Shown: positions 1-10,534 of the stretch, in pieces
Numbering within the stretch: position 1 is the stretch's first letter
Layout: each line of letters starts with the position of its first letter
Source: Leptospira licerasiae serovar Varillal str. VAR 010
Lineage (GTDB): Bacteria > Spirochaetota > Leptospiria > Leptospirales > Leptospiraceae
Length of the DNA stretch: 64,000 nucleotides
Direction of reading: 5' to 3'
Assembly: GCF_000244755.1 (NCBI RefSeq)
Contig: NZ_AHOO02000005.1
Coordinates: forward strand, 930,001 to 994,000
The notes under the pieces: generated by a model
Database searches by the model: none
What the model was told of the DNA's origin: nothing
The model's input: the letters and a program-made list of their open reading frames with translations, nothing else
Program-made: the position numbers and the translations under genes

Positions 1-1516
1 TCAGTTGTCCTTTAGCCTCATAATCTTTCGCTAATAAATGGTTCTCTACCAATACGTTGATCTTCTCGGCAAATTTTCCCATAAAAGAGGACGCTTCGGC
101 AAGTAATCTTAACAGATTTACTGTGATCTGATCTTCTACGGATCCGCCTGAAGTGTTTTGGTTAAAATTGGAGAAGGTATACTGAAAGCTAGGGTACTTC
201 TTATTGAACGCATCCAATTGTCTTAGAAGATTATTGATCTCTTCTATCTCCGTTTTGAATAAACCCGGTTGTGTTACCAATACGTCCCTATTATGGTTTT
301 TAGTCCCTATTTTAACTGTTCCTTCTAAGAGAGGTGTGTAACAGGATTGAAAGTCGCGGAGAAGTATATGGATCAGCTTATGAGGCATTCCCTTATAGGA
401 AGATTTGAACGCGGCCGAATTCATATTCTCAGGCATATGATGAGCGAAATAATCGTCTACAACGCCGTTTAAGAAGTCGAATGAGATCTTTCCATTATCG
501 TCTATTTTGAAATAGCGCTGTCTTAGACCGTGTAACTCTTCCTTCTTATTCATTCTGGTCAAAATATCGTCGGATAATTTGATCAATGTCGTTTCTACTT
601 CTTTGGTGATGTCGGGAGATCCTTGGAATTTTGTCTCGTTGATCGGCGGGACATTCAAAGAATCTAATATTTCCTCCCAGCTAATCACCTTTTTATTGGA
701 GACAACATAGAACGCGCGTATCGCATCCGTAAGTTTAGGTCTTCCGTTTTCGAGATTTAATCCGTAATTTAATCCGGAAATAATGGAAGGGAGTTTTACG
801 GATAATTTTTCGTCCTTCTTTACTAACTCTGGGACATGGCCAAGGATAATATCTCTGGCGTCGCTCCTGGATAGATGACGGGCGTAGTACATTTGCATCT
901 TCAAAGATCTGTTCAAAAAGATCTCCGGAGAAATTTCGTCGATGAAGAGCGAATCTAAAGAGATGAAGTTATTAAAGAATTTATTAAAATTCAAGACCAC
1001 GTTATAGACCAAAGGTCTCCAATGTCTCCAGCCTTGGCTTTCAGCAAGTCTAAGAGCTTGTAATGTGGAGATGATCTGATCTTCTTTTAAGGCTTTGAAT
1101 AATCTTTCGACGGAAGGTGCGATCTTTGAATTTCTTCCTAAGAAACCTACTTCCACAGTTCCGGTGTCTTTTGCAAATTTTGTAATATTTGCATTTCCAC
1201 CGAAGAGGTTTGCTAGAAATCCTAAACCTGGTCCGGCATCCTGCTGTTTTTTTACCGGCCTAGGCGCCGCTTTGGAAGAAGCAGAAGAAGACTGGGAAGA
1301 TTTGGGAGACTTATCTTCTTCTTCCGGTCTTTTACCCGATTCTTCTTTTTTCTTTTGTTCGAACTCTTCATCGACTTTTTTCATCAAGTCGATACGTATA
1401 AATATATCGTTCGATTTTTGTATGACTTCGTCTATCTTCTGTTGGTGTTCCGGGGAACGTGTCTTTCGATAGAGGTCTGCGAAGACCTTATGGGCGTCTG
1501 TGCGAGAAGTAGACAA
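1..1516 (-). CDS. Conserved spirochaete protein of unknown function (DUF5312-like?), C-terminus cut off
   Basis: An open frame runs from a TTG codon at 1516 to the left edge (about 505 codons) with no stop, so the C-terminus is outside the window. The TTG lies two bases after the stop of the LolA-like gene. A purine-rich Shine-Dalgarno-like stretch (GAGAGGGA) at the end of that gene sits a few bases upstream. The N-terminal part is charged, with a Glu/Lys/Ser-rich low-complexity linker at about residues 45-85. The rest is an ordinary soluble globular sequence with no membrane segment or signal peptide. It recalls the spirochaete family DUF5312, but that is from memory and uncertain. No catalytic motif was recognised. 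Confidence 0.7.
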   Translation of the reverse strand, partial: MSTSRTDAHKVFADLYRKTRSPEHQQKIDEVIQKSNDIFIRIDLMKKVDEEFEQKKKEESGKRPEEEDKSPKSSQSSSASSKAAPRPVKKQQDAGPGLGFLANLFGGNANITKFAKDTGTVEVGFLGRNSKIAPSVERLFKALKEDQIISTLQALRLAESQGWRHWRPLVYNVVLNFNKFFNNFISLDSLFIDEISPEIFLNRSLKMQMYYARHLSRSDARDIILGHVPELVKKDEKLSVKLPSIISGLNYGLNLENGRPKLTDAIRAFYVVSNKKVISWEEILDSLNVPPINETKFQGSPDITKEVETTLIKLSDDILTRMNKKEELHGLRQRYFKIDDNGKISFDFLNGVVDDYFAHHMPENMNSAAFKSSYKGMPHKLIHILLRDFQSCYTPLLEGTVKIGTKNHNRDVLVTQPGLFKTEIEEINNLLRQLDAFNKKYPSFQYTFSNFNQNTSGGSVEDQITVNLLRLLAEASSFMGKFAEKINVLVENHLLAKDYEAKGQL

Positions 1517-1518
1517 AC

Positions 1519-2109
1519 TTATTCCCTCTCGTTAAGCGGGTTCTCCACAATTTGCGCGTTTGCAGGTGCTCCGAAATTGAAGAGAGACGCAGGTAAACCT
1601 ATACCGGTTTGGACTCCGGAAAAACTTACGGAGGTATATTCTCCGGTGGATCTGCTCTTCATTCTGAGGGAACGAGGAGTATTATCCGGACCTAAGGTGA
1701 CCACGATCTCTTCGTAAGTCCTTGTCGCGGATTTCAGGCGAAGTGATCCTCCCACAGGAGTTACCTCTTCGTATCCGGAGAGTAGGCCGGCCATTCCTCC
1801 GGTCATACCTTTTACGTCTTGTTTTCCCACAATTCCTCTGGATGGGGAATAAAACCAAAGATATCGTCCGTTGGAGGCGATAACCCTTCCGTCGGAAAAT
1901 TTCACATGTATATGGTTCGGTTTTTGATAAGAAAGAGTTCCGGTGAGTTCGTTATTGATCGTAATACTCGCCCGAAAACTGGAAATTTCGGCCATCTTTC
2001 CGATGACGCCGCTTAACCTTTCCTTGCCAGGATCGGATAAAATAGAAGTGCCGCAGACCAGTAGAGCTGCGGCACCCAAAAAGGATAATATACCCTTGGA
2101 TGAAGCCAT
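1519..2109 (-). CDS. LolA-like outer-membrane lipoprotein carrier protein
   Basis: 196 residues with an N-terminal signal peptide (hydrophobic core at about 7-24) and a body typical of the LolA fold. That body has repeated beta segments, a pattern resembling [18 protein letters not shown], and a tyrosine/tryptophan-rich strand (RYLWFYSP) at about 84-91. LolA proteins ferry lipoproteins across the periplasm, and leptospires have abundant lipoproteins. The gene lies 32 bp after etfA and two bases before the next start, so it probably belongs to the same transcript. Leptospiral genomes may carry other LolA-like proteins, so the exact cargo is not assured. Confidence 0.75.
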   Translation of the reverse strand: MASSKGILSFLGAAALLVCGTSILSDPGKERLSGVIGKMAEISSFRASITINNELTGTLSYQKPNHIHVKFSDGRVIASNGRYLWFYSPSRGIVGKQDVKGMTGGMAGLLSGYEEVTPVGGSLRLKSATRTYEEIVVTLGPDNTPRSLRMKSRSTGEYTSVSFSGVQTGIGLPASLFNFGAPANAQIVENPLNERE

Positions 2110-2141
2110 AATCGTTCCTACTATGGCTTCATTAGACGAAA

Positions 2142-3101
2142 TTATCCAAGTACTTTTTTAAACTCGTCGGTCAGAGCCGGCACGACTTCGAAAAGATCTC
2201 CTACTACTCCGTAGGTTGCCACTTTGAAGATCGGAGCGTCTCCGTCCTTGTTAATAGCCACGATATACTTGGAAGAGCCCATTCCGGCTAAGTGCTGGAT
2301 CGCTCCGGAAATTCCGCATGCGATATAGCAGTTTGGGGAAACGGTTTTACCAGTTTGACCCACTTGATGGCTATGAGAAATCCAGCCTGCATCGACCGCA
2401 GCACGGGAAGCTCCTAAAGCTGCGCCTAAAACGTCCGCCAAACCTTGGAGAACAGGCCAGTTTTCAGGTCCTTTAATTCCGCGTCCGCCGGATACGATGA
2501 TAGAAGCTTCTGCCAACTGAACTTTGTTCCCGCCGCTTAGATCGGAAGATACGATTTTAACTTTCGCGTCTCCGGCGGATGGACTTGCAGCTTCAGCAGC
2601 TCCTGCTCCAGCTTTTTGTACTACTTCTTGAGAGTTTGGACGAACGGTGAAGATCGCAATTGGGCTAGTAATTTTGAAGTTACCGTATGCTTTTCCGGAG
2701 TAGATCGGCTTTTTAGCTACTACTTTTCCGCCGTCTACAGAAAGGCCTACTGCGTCTGCTACGATTCCCGCTCCTACTTTTACAGCTACTCTTGGAGAAT
2801 AATCTTTTCCTTGAGAAGTGTGAGGAACTAAAACAACGGAAGGATTTTTATCCTTAATAACTCCGGCTACTAAATTCGCCCAAGTTTCTGCGTTGAAGTC
2901 TCCTGCATTTACAGTAACTACGCTGTCAGCTCCGACTGCTCCCAGGTCTCCTGCGAATTTTTCAACTCCGGATCCGATGAGAAGAGCGGTTACTTTGCCT
3001 CCGAGTGCGTCCGCAATTTTGCGGCCAGCGGAAGTGATTTCTTTGGAGATCTTTTTGAGTTCTCCGTTTTTGAGTTCGCCTACGATTAAAACGTTGCTCA
3101 C
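2142..3101 (-). CDS. etfA: Electron transfer flavoprotein alpha subunit
   Basis: 319 residues, the normal EtfA length. The N-terminal nucleotide-binding-like domain (about 1-185) is followed by the C-terminal FAD domain, which has [12 protein letters not shown] (204-215), [11 protein letters not shown] (230-240) and [25 protein letters not shown] sequence (246-266). These are hallmarks of EtfA FAD binding. An Ala/Gly-rich linker (164-178) joins the domains. EtfAB accepts electrons from acyl-CoA dehydrogenases and passes them to ETF:quinone oxidoreductase. It lies 11 bp downstream of etfB. Two acyl-CoA dehydrogenases elsewhere in the window are plausible donors. Confidence 0.97.
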   Translation of the reverse strand: MSNVLIVGELKNGELKKISKEITSAGRKIADALGGKVTALLIGSGVEKFAGDLGAVGADSVVTVNAGDFNAETWANLVAGVIKDKNPSVVLVPHTSQGKDYSPRVAVKVGAGIVADAVGLSVDGGKVVAKKPIYSGKAYGNFKITSPIAIFTVRPNSQEVVQKAGAGAAEAASPSAGDAKVKIVSSDLSGGNKVQLAEASIIVSGGRGIKGPENWPVLQGLADVLGAALGASRAAVDAGWISHSHQVGQTGKTVSPNCYIACGISGAIQHLAGMGSSKYIVAINKDGDAPIFKVATYGVVGDLFEVVPALTDEFKKVLG

Positions 3102-3112
3102 GGGTGTTCTCC

Positions 3113-3874
3113 TTAGATAACCTTAGCTTCTTCGCGAAGAGCTTTTACTAATTGTTCAGCGTAACCTTTCGCATCAGCTGCTTCTAACTTACGACCAGGA
3201 ATACGAGGTGGAGGAGGCTCGAGGCCCACTACTTCGATCTTGCTTGTAGGATTTCCTAAATCTGCAGGTGTTTTGGTTTCGATAGGCTTTTTCTTAGCTG
3301 CCATCAAACCTTTCAAATTAGGATAACGAGGTTCGTTTAATCCTTTTTGAGCAGTGATTGCTACTGGTAGGCTGGTTTCCACAACTTGTGTTCCACCTTC
3401 TACTTCTTTAGTAGCTTTTACGGAAGTTCCGCTGATCTCTAAACTAACTGCGAAAGAAATATGAGCGATCCCAAGTCCTTCTGCAACTTGGATCACTACT
3501 TGGGAACTATCGCTATCGATAGATTGGCGTCCGCCGATGATGATATCTGCATTTTCAGCTTTCGCGAAATTTGCGATCAGTTCTGCGGTTAAAACGGTGT
3601 CGAAAGGAACGTAATTGTCCACTTTGATCTGAACGGCACGGTCCGCTCCCATTGCGTATGCTTGGCGTAAAGACTCTTGAACGCGATCCGGTCCTAGAGA
3701 GACTGCAATAACCTCTCCTCCGTTTTTCTCGCGTAATCTAAGTCCTTCTTCAATTGCGAATTCATCGTACGGAGAGATAATCCATTTAATTCCGGCTTCG
3801 TTAATGGACTTGTCCCCGACTTTGATATTCGTTTCGGTGTCAGGCACCTGTTTCACTAAAACGATGATCTTCAT
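3113..3874 (-). CDS. etfB: Electron transfer flavoprotein beta subunit
   Basis: 253 residues with the standard EtfB opening MKIIVLVKQVPDTE and the AMP-binding core. Other features are SPYDEFAIEEGLRL, VSLGPDRVQESLRQAYAMGADRA-type sequence near 60-80, and GRQSIDSDSSQV at about 114-125. With EtfA it forms the soluble FAD/AMP heterodimer of fatty-acid beta-oxidation. It is the first gene of the etfB-etfA-lolA-like run. A GGAG-like site lies about 11 bases before the ATG. No clear promoter was identified in the 100-bp gap upstream. Confidence 0.97.
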   Translation of the reverse strand: MKIIVLVKQVPDTETNIKVGDKSINEAGIKWIISPYDEFAIEEGLRLREKNGGEVIAVSLGPDRVQESLRQAYAMGADRAVQIKVDNYVPFDTVLTAELIANFAKAENADIIIGGRQSIDSDSSQVVIQVAEGLGIAHISFAVSLEISGTSVKATKEVEGGTQVVETSLPVAITAQKGLNEPRYPNLKGLMAAKKKPIETKTPADLGNPTSKIEVVGLEPPPPRIPGRKLEAADAKGYAEQLVKALREEAKVI

Positions 3875-3974
3875 GAACTTTCGTTCTCCAAATAAATAGG
3901 GCTATTTAAAACACGAAAATTCTGAAAAGCTTGAATGCAAACTACTTTTTTGCGGTTATTTCGGGAAATCTCGC

Positions 3975-4271
3975 CTATCGGAACAGAATGAGTGTTCTGC
4001 TCCAAAAATAGATCCAAAATAATCCTAAAATGATAACGAGCACATTTGCGTCCGATTTAAGGAAGAAGGTTAAGCCCCAGAAGAACGGCAAAAGGAAAAA
4101 ACTAATCAGAAATAAGAACCAGATCCAAGACTTTCCACTAAAAGGGGTAGCGAATGTGGCCTCGATCTCCAAGCGGATCTCATCTAAACTTATGGGAAAT
4201 TTTCCTAGATTGCGTATCCCTAGAACCAAAGCGAGAAGGCAAACTAAAGTTAATACGACAGAATACAGCAT
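3975..4271 (-). CDS. Small membrane protein of unknown function
   Basis: 98 residues with an N-terminal hydrophobic helix (about 2-20), a short charged segment containing ISLDEIRLEIEATF, then two hydrophobic stretches (about 48-70 and 76-96). It is predicted to span the inner membrane two or three times. The gene lies 12 bp after the GT-C glycosyltransferase on the same strand and is probably co-transcribed with it. I do not recognise the family. A role as an accessory subunit to that enzyme is only an inference from position. Confidence 0.65.
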   Translation of the reverse strand: MLYSVVLTLVCLLALVLGIRNLGKFPISLDEIRLEIEATFATPFSGKSWIWFLFLISFFLLPFFWGLTFFLKSDANVLVIILGLFWIYFWSRTLILFR

Positions 4272-4283
4272 ATTGATCCTCGT

Positions 4284-6725
4284 TCAGGGAATTCTAGATA
4301 ATTGCAGGGACTTTAAAATTGCCTGTTTGTCCTTTTTGGTGTGAAAGCGGATCTGAACATCGTCTGTTTCCGGATTTTCCACGGAGAATTCGATGCTCAT
4401 GATCTTATCATTTCCAACGCCAGGGGATTCAGGAAAGAGTATGGAAGAGGATTGGTTCGCAGTCACGCTAAAAGTTGCCTGGCTTAAGGATTCTCCTTCG
4501 AATTCTACTCTGAATTTTCCTTTCGGATCTTTCGGAATATAATAATCGTAACCTTTCACTTCTTCGTAAGCATTCGGTTGGTTCTTGCGTTCCGACCTTA
4601 TTGTCTTTAACATATAAGCAAATTGAGAAGGATCTATAGAAATCGATCTTTTTTCCTGAGCGAAAGGTTTTGGGTTAAATCCTAATTTATAAACTTGTAA
4701 GAAGGTTCCTCTGTATAAGAGCATATCAGGGTAACGATTCACAGAATCTAAAGGATACTTTCCTTCTAGTTGAATCTTATCTACTTTTTTCAAAGTAACG
4801 GGGCCATCTTCCAGATTCGGGTCCTCATCGATCAAATATACATTCCAACCTAATTCAATTAGTTTGATCGCATTTTCTAAAAAAGGACGGGTTTTGTGGA
4901 TAAGATAAGTATCTCTTCCACTTAAATAACGAAGAGGGCTTGCAAGGTCTTGTTTTTTAGTGAAATAGATTGCCTTTTCGCTTGGAAGAGAAACTGACAA
5001 TCTTTCGAATTCTTCCGAATAACCGGATAACATTCTTTCAAAAAAGATCAGCCTGTCTCTATTATAAAGATGATAGATATAACCGGCAAAGACTAACGCA
5101 ATTAAAGCGAATTTAAGTGCTTGTCTTTTGATAGGCAAAGAATAAAGCCCAATGACTCCCATGATACATGCAAAAGGAATAGGAAACAATACCCAGCGCC
5201 TAGATGCCCAGAAATGATCCGGATAAATACTTGGATCGTAAAAATAAACAAACGAGAGAAGGGAGCCTAATAGCAAAAATACCAGAGAACCGGATGATTG
5301 TTTTCGGAATACTAATAGATCGTATCCCCCAATTCCGAATAATACCAAGAGTAAAGGAACATATAATAAAAAGAATATAAAACTATTCTTTTTAAAATAA
5401 AAGAAATCAGTCAGGTCTTCAGAATTACTTATCACCGGTTGGATGGAATAAGCGAATGTGATCAAAAGAAATAAGCAGGAAAGAATTACTATCCTTAGGA
5501 ACTTTTTATTTTTGAGGATAGTCTTTTTAAATAATTCAATCGATTGTTTCCCGATCTGTAGATTGGAAAAGAATAAGAGTCCTGATAATAAGACAGTAGA
5601 AAAAACGCAGAATAAAGTTAATTTCAGTAATTGCTTACTTTTCCATAGATCCACCATGTACGGTTTGGAATTGATATAACCATATAAGACTCCCAGGATT
5701 GAAATCGCCGAATATCCAAATAGAAAATTAAATCCTCTCCAGAGAGATTTCTTTCTTAAGAATAATAGATAACCTACAAAAATCACGATTGCGGGAAAAT
5801 AAATTAAGCTATCGATCCTATTGAAGCTACTTAGGCCTAAGATCCCACCCGCAAAGAACATCCACCCGTTATTCTTTCTGAAAAAATAAAGAGCTAAATA
5901 GGAGGAGAATAAGATCAACATTTGCCCCAGTGGCTCGGATAAAGTTGTCCTAACATTCCAGAGCTGGGCGGGATTGAATGCGCAGAAAAAGACTGCGGTC
6001 AATGCGCCCCAAGGCCCTATCCATTTTTTCACGATCAGAAAGATAAAGACTAGGGATAATACTCCGAATATTGAATTCACTCGGAACATTGCATCTAGCC
6101 CGAATAGATCGGCGGCTAAGGCCAAATAGGTTGGGAAGAGAGGATAAAAACGAGGAGAAAGAGAGCCGATCGGTACCGACGGGTCCTGAGGTGAGTAGTC
6201 CGAATGGATTGCAGGGTAACCGTAAAAGATGTTATTTCCTAAAACCTTGGTTAGGTCCTGGTATCTATAATCATCAAAGTTCAGGCCGCCTGTTTTTTGG
6301 ATCTTACTTCCGAAGACGACATACAATCCGTGATCCCTATCTCCCTTAATATACTCGATAGGAAAAAGGGAATACATTGCTCCTGCACTCAAGAGCAACA
6401 AAGCAAGAAGGATATTAGTAAATAAATTTTTCGAATTATTACTGCCTGAGATAGGGTTCAATCTGGGATCGAGCTTATGAAAGAGAATGTATCCTAAGAT
6501 TGATCCCGAAACCAAAAGTTGGATCAATACCACATAAAGGATTTTGTAAGATTCGAAAGAAACTAAGAGAAGTGCAATAGATCCGACAATTAAAACGGAA
6601 AGTGTGAAAGAGACTAAGTTTCTTGATAAGGGTTGTGGGAGTCCTTTTTTATGAAGAATGACCGATATAAAATAAGTATTTAGGATGATGCCTAAAAAAA
6701 ATAAGAAATTTACCAAAGAAACCAC
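4284..6725 (-). CDS. Multi-spanning GT-C fold (family 39-like) glycosyltransferase
   Basis: 813 residues. About 13 hydrophobic helices fill residues 1-570. A soluble, beta-rich C-terminal domain follows (about 580-813). The first large extracytoplasmic loop carries GDRDHGLYV, equivalent to the acidic motif of GT-C enzymes related to protein mannosyltransferases and ArnT, which use polyprenyl-phosphate sugars. Later features typical of the class include HFWASRRWVLFPIP. The acceptor is unknown; lipid- or polysaccharide-linked sugars are likely in a leptospire. It leads a two-gene run with the 98-residue membrane protein. Confidence 0.75.
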   Translation of the reverse strand: MVSLVNFLFFLGIILNTYFISVILHKKGLPQPLSRNLVSFTLSVLIVGSIALLLVSFESYKILYVVLIQLLVSGSILGYILFHKLDPRLNPISGSNNSKNLFTNILLALLLLSAGAMYSLFPIEYIKGDRDHGLYVVFGSKIQKTGGLNFDDYRYQDLTKVLGNNIFYGYPAIHSDYSPQDPSVPIGSLSPRFYPLFPTYLALAADLFGLDAMFRVNSIFGVLSLVFIFLIVKKWIGPWGALTAVFFCAFNPAQLWNVRTTLSEPLGQMLILFSSYLALYFFRKNNGWMFFAGGILGLSSFNRIDSLIYFPAIVIFVGYLLFLRKKSLWRGFNFLFGYSAISILGVLYGYINSKPYMVDLWKSKQLLKLTLFCVFSTVLLSGLLFFSNLQIGKQSIELFKKTILKNKKFLRIVILSCLFLLITFAYSIQPVISNSEDLTDFFYFKKNSFIFFLLYVPLLLVLFGIGGYDLLVFRKQSSGSLVFLLLGSLLSFVYFYDPSIYPDHFWASRRWVLFPIPFACIMGVIGLYSLPIKRQALKFALIALVFAGYIYHLYNRDRLIFFERMLSGYSEEFERLSVSLPSEKAIYFTKKQDLASPLRYLSGRDTYLIHKTRPFLENAIKLIELGWNVYLIDEDPNLEDGPVTLKKVDKIQLEGKYPLDSVNRYPDMLLYRGTFLQVYKLGFNPKPFAQEKRSISIDPSQFAYMLKTIRSERKNQPNAYEEVKGYDYYIPKDPKGKFRVEFEGESLSQATFSVTANQSSSILFPESPGVGNDKIMSIEFSVENPETDDVQIRFHTKKDKQAILKSLQLSRIP

Positions 6726-6879
6726 TACCTTATACGAAATAATATCTTATCCTCGATTTGTAAAGCTTGTATTTAAAGATCGAGATTTAGGTCTTCTTAA
6801 ATCTGATTAAGCTCAGTAACTCGGTTGCAATTTACACTGGGTCCAAAATACTTAAGTTGAAATTGAATAGGGCATTAGA

Positions 6880-8067
<1,188 letters not shown>

Positions 8068-8085
8068 TCGAATATTTGCAGAATC

Positions 8086-8119
8086 GCAGGGTCGTTCTTT
8101 TAGAAAGCCGATCCTGCTT
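8086..8119 (+). terminator. Possible terminator after the acyl-CoA dehydrogenase
   Basis: A 9-bp stem (GCAGGGTCG with CGATCCTGC, one G-U pair) closes a 14-nt loop 19 bp after the stop codon. Only three to four T residues follow, so termination strength is uncertain. Confidence 0.4.
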
Positions 8120-8212
8120 TGTATCCTCGCCTCGTAAAGTTCTTCCCGTATAAAAGCCCTTTAATAAGTTCTGTCTGCAAGGGCAGTGATTGCCCAGGGG
8201 ATGCAGGATTTC

Positions 8213-9298
8213 ATGAGAAAAAAAGGACCTAATACGGTCGTTTTATACAAAAATAAAAAGAATCTATTCTTAACGGTTTTATTCATTTGTTCGGTTTTCT
8301 ATTTTATCGATTGTTCTGCCGGTCAAGGTCAGGGAGATCATTCTGTTTTCGGTAGAAAAGCTTCCTTAACTAGAGAAGGATTACAACTTTCAGCAATTGA
8401 TACTCCTCCGGCAGATCGTCATCTGCATGCGGAACATTATCCTTCTTCTAACGAGAGAAGGTTGGACTTGTTTAAATCCAGAGTAGTGGGTTTAGGCGGG
8501 GGATATATGGGAGTTGGGACCGATCAGAACTTAACTCTGATAGCTTGGGCGAGAAGTGAGTTTGCTTATCTTTTCGATTTTGATCCTGTCACGGTCTCCA
8601 TTAATCGACTTCATCTTTATTTTCTCGAAATTTCTCCTACATATCCGGAGTACGAAAAGCTTTGGGATCCTAAGAATAAGAACGATGTTCTTCTTGTCAT
8701 AGAAAAAAGATTTTCGAACGATCCGGAATATCAAGTAATTCTAAAGTCTTATCAGATCGCTCTCAGAAAAGGAGCAGTCCCTCAACGTTTAGCGGATTTG
8801 CATAAGATCTCTAAAGTATATCCTGAGTTTACTTCCTTCCATAACGATACTAAGGACTATGAATACTTAAGGAATCTGGTCCTAGATGGAAAGATAATCG
8901 CGGTTGATGGGAATTTGTTGGGAGATAAGACAATAAATTCTATTTCAGAAAAAGCGAAAGAATTGGAGATCCCGATCCGTATTTTATACACTTCTAATGC
9001 GGAAGAATATTTCAGATATCCTGAAGGAATGAGAAAGAATTTTCTGAATTTGTACGGAGATACTAAAAGTATAGTGATCCGTACGGTTACAAAAGGTGCT
9101 AAAGTATACGGATTCCCGGACGGAGAAATGTTTCCGGTGGCGTTCCCTTTTCATTATAATATCCAGTCTTTGGATAACCTAAAGATATGGCTGAACAAGG
9201 AAAATGTTCTATACACGACCATACTTCTCCGGAACCGCAAACCTATCTCAAAAGGATTCTCTTTGATAGAAGCCTTGCCTCCGGAACCTAAAAAATGA
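8213..9298 (+). CDS. Lipoprotein-like protein with GVG-DQN domain (LIC_10091-like)
   Basis: The ATG at 8213 is preferred over a GTG at 8186 because AGGA lies just upstream and it gives a basic N-terminus, a hydrophobic core and a cysteine (IDCSAG), a possible but atypical lipobox. The product is 361 residues. The GGGYMGVGTDQNLTLIAWAR stretch (about 91-110) followed by FDFDPVTVSINRLH resembles a family seen in leptospires and plants that I recall as LIC_10091-like/DUF7790. It has a Rossmann- or methyltransferase-like look (inference). No reaction is known to me. Its stop overlaps the start of the CapA-like gene by four bases (ATGA), so the two are probably co-translated. Confidence 0.7.
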   Translation: MRKKGPNTVVLYKNKKNLFLTVLFICSVFYFIDCSAGQGQGDHSVFGRKASLTREGLQLSAIDTPPADRHLHAEHYPSSNERRLDLFKSRVVGLGGGYMGVGTDQNLTLIAWARSEFAYLFDFDPVTVSINRLHLYFLEISPTYPEYEKLWDPKNKNDVLLVIEKRFSNDPEYQVILKSYQIALRKGAVPQRLADLHKISKVYPEFTSFHNDTKDYEYLRNLVLDGKIIAVDGNLLGDKTINSISEKAKELEIPIRILYTSNAEEYFRYPEGMRKNFLNLYGDTKSIVIRTVTKGAKVYGFPDGEMFPVAFPFHYNIQSLDNLKIWLNKENVLYTTILLRNRKPISKGFSLIEALPPEPKK

Positions 9299-10401
9299 TC
9301 CGAAGCTGTATCTTTTGTTTAGGGATTGCGTTTTTTGTAGTCCCTTGTTCCTCTCAGAACGTTAAGACCGGCTCTCCAACTGACGCAGTTCGAATTGTAG
9401 CAGTAGGAGATATCATGTCTCACCAAACTCAGATAGATACAGCTTATGATAAAGAATGTGACTGCTGGAAATTCGACGAGGTATTCCAAGAAGTTTCCTC
9501 CACGATATCGGAAGCGGATTTGGCAGTCGGAAATTTAGAAACCACTCTTCCGGGGGACCCAAAACATTATACTGGTTATCCCCAGTTCGGAGCTCCGGAT
9601 TCTCTTGCAAAAGCGATCAAGGATATTGGCTTCGACGTACTTTCTACTGCAAATAATCATTCTTGCGATAAGGGAAGGTTAGGGGTCGTAAGAACTCTTT
9701 CCGTGTTGGACCAACTAGGACTAAAACATTTAGGGACTTATAAGGACAAAGAAGAATATGAAAAAAATAGAATATTATTTGTCCATGTAGGAAATCTAAA
9801 TCTTGCATTTTTAGATTATACGTATGGTACCAATGGTTTGGAGATTCCCGCAGGCACAGTGGTCAATTTGATAGATAAAGACCAGATTGCTTCCGATATA
9901 GCTTTGGCAAAAAAGTCAAAGCCGGATGCAATTATCGTAATGTACCATTACGGAACGGAATATCTCCACCAGCCTGATCCTTTTCAGGTAGAAATGGTGG
10001 ATCATGCATTTTCTTCCGGAGCGGATATAGTCTTGGGAGGTCACCCCCATACTCTGCAAAAATTCGGTAAAAAGACCGTAAAAGACAAATTCGGGATCTC
10101 GAAAGAGAGATTTTATATTTATTCTTTAGGCAACTTTATCTCGGGACAAGACAGACGTTATGTAGATGGAGGAATTATCCTAAAATTTTCCTTATCAAAA
10201 GAAAACGATAAATTAAATATTTTTGATATATCTTACGAACCGGTTTGGGTTTATATAGACAGGACCGGCGCCAGAACTCAATTCAGGTTATTGCCCGTTA
10301 AAAAATATCTAAACAACGACCAGGAAAGAAAACTTCCCGAAACTTCTTACCAAAGAATGAAACAATTCTATAAAGACACAGTAGATCTGCTCGGTCCTTG
10401 A
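9295..10401 (+). CDS. CapA-family lipoprotein (PGA_cap metallophosphatase-like)
   Basis: 368 residues. An N-terminal signal with a lipobox-like VVPCSS (Cys about 19) is followed by a CapA/PgsA-type domain. Its motifs are VAVGDIMSH, VGNLETTLPG, STANNHSCDKG, YHYGTEY and LGGHPHTLQ, the metal-binding pattern of this calcineurin-like superfamily. CapA of Bacillus takes part in poly-gamma-glutamate capsule export, but most homologues have unknown roles and no capB/capC is nearby. It overlaps the upstream gene by 4 bp, which implies a joint function at the envelope. Confidence 0.82.
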   Translation: MIRSCIFCLGIAFFVVPCSSQNVKTGSPTDAVRIVAVGDIMSHQTQIDTAYDKECDCWKFDEVFQEVSSTISEADLAVGNLETTLPGDPKHYTGYPQFGAPDSLAKAIKDIGFDVLSTANNHSCDKGRLGVVRTLSVLDQLGLKHLGTYKDKEEYEKNRILFVHVGNLNLAFLDYTYGTNGLEIPAGTVVNLIDKDQIASDIALAKKSKPDAIIVMYHYGTEYLHQPDPFQVEMVDHAFSSGADIVLGGHPHTLQKFGKKTVKDKFGISKERFYIYSLGNFISGQDRRYVDGGIILKFSLSKENDKLNIFDISYEPVWVYIDRTGARTQFRLLPVKKYLNNDQERKLPETSYQRMKQFYKDTVDLLGP

Positions 10402-10534
10402 TTCGTATTTCGAATCGCCGCCTGAACTCAGGTCGGCGGGAAATCCGCTACCTTCTACTTATCTTTTTCTAATCGCTTTATATAAAAAAGGTTCACTAAT
10501 GAAGTATTTCTATGTCTAAGATCCGAGGAAAGAA

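Noticed and set aside
1095..1472. Plus-strand frame of 125 codons
   Set aside because: It lies antisense to the well-formed partial gene at 1-1516, has a Ser/Phe/Pro-biased composition and no ribosome site.
10413..10445. Hairpin after the CapA-like gene as a terminator
   Set aside because: The stem has a bulge and no T-run follows, so it does not meet the criteria.
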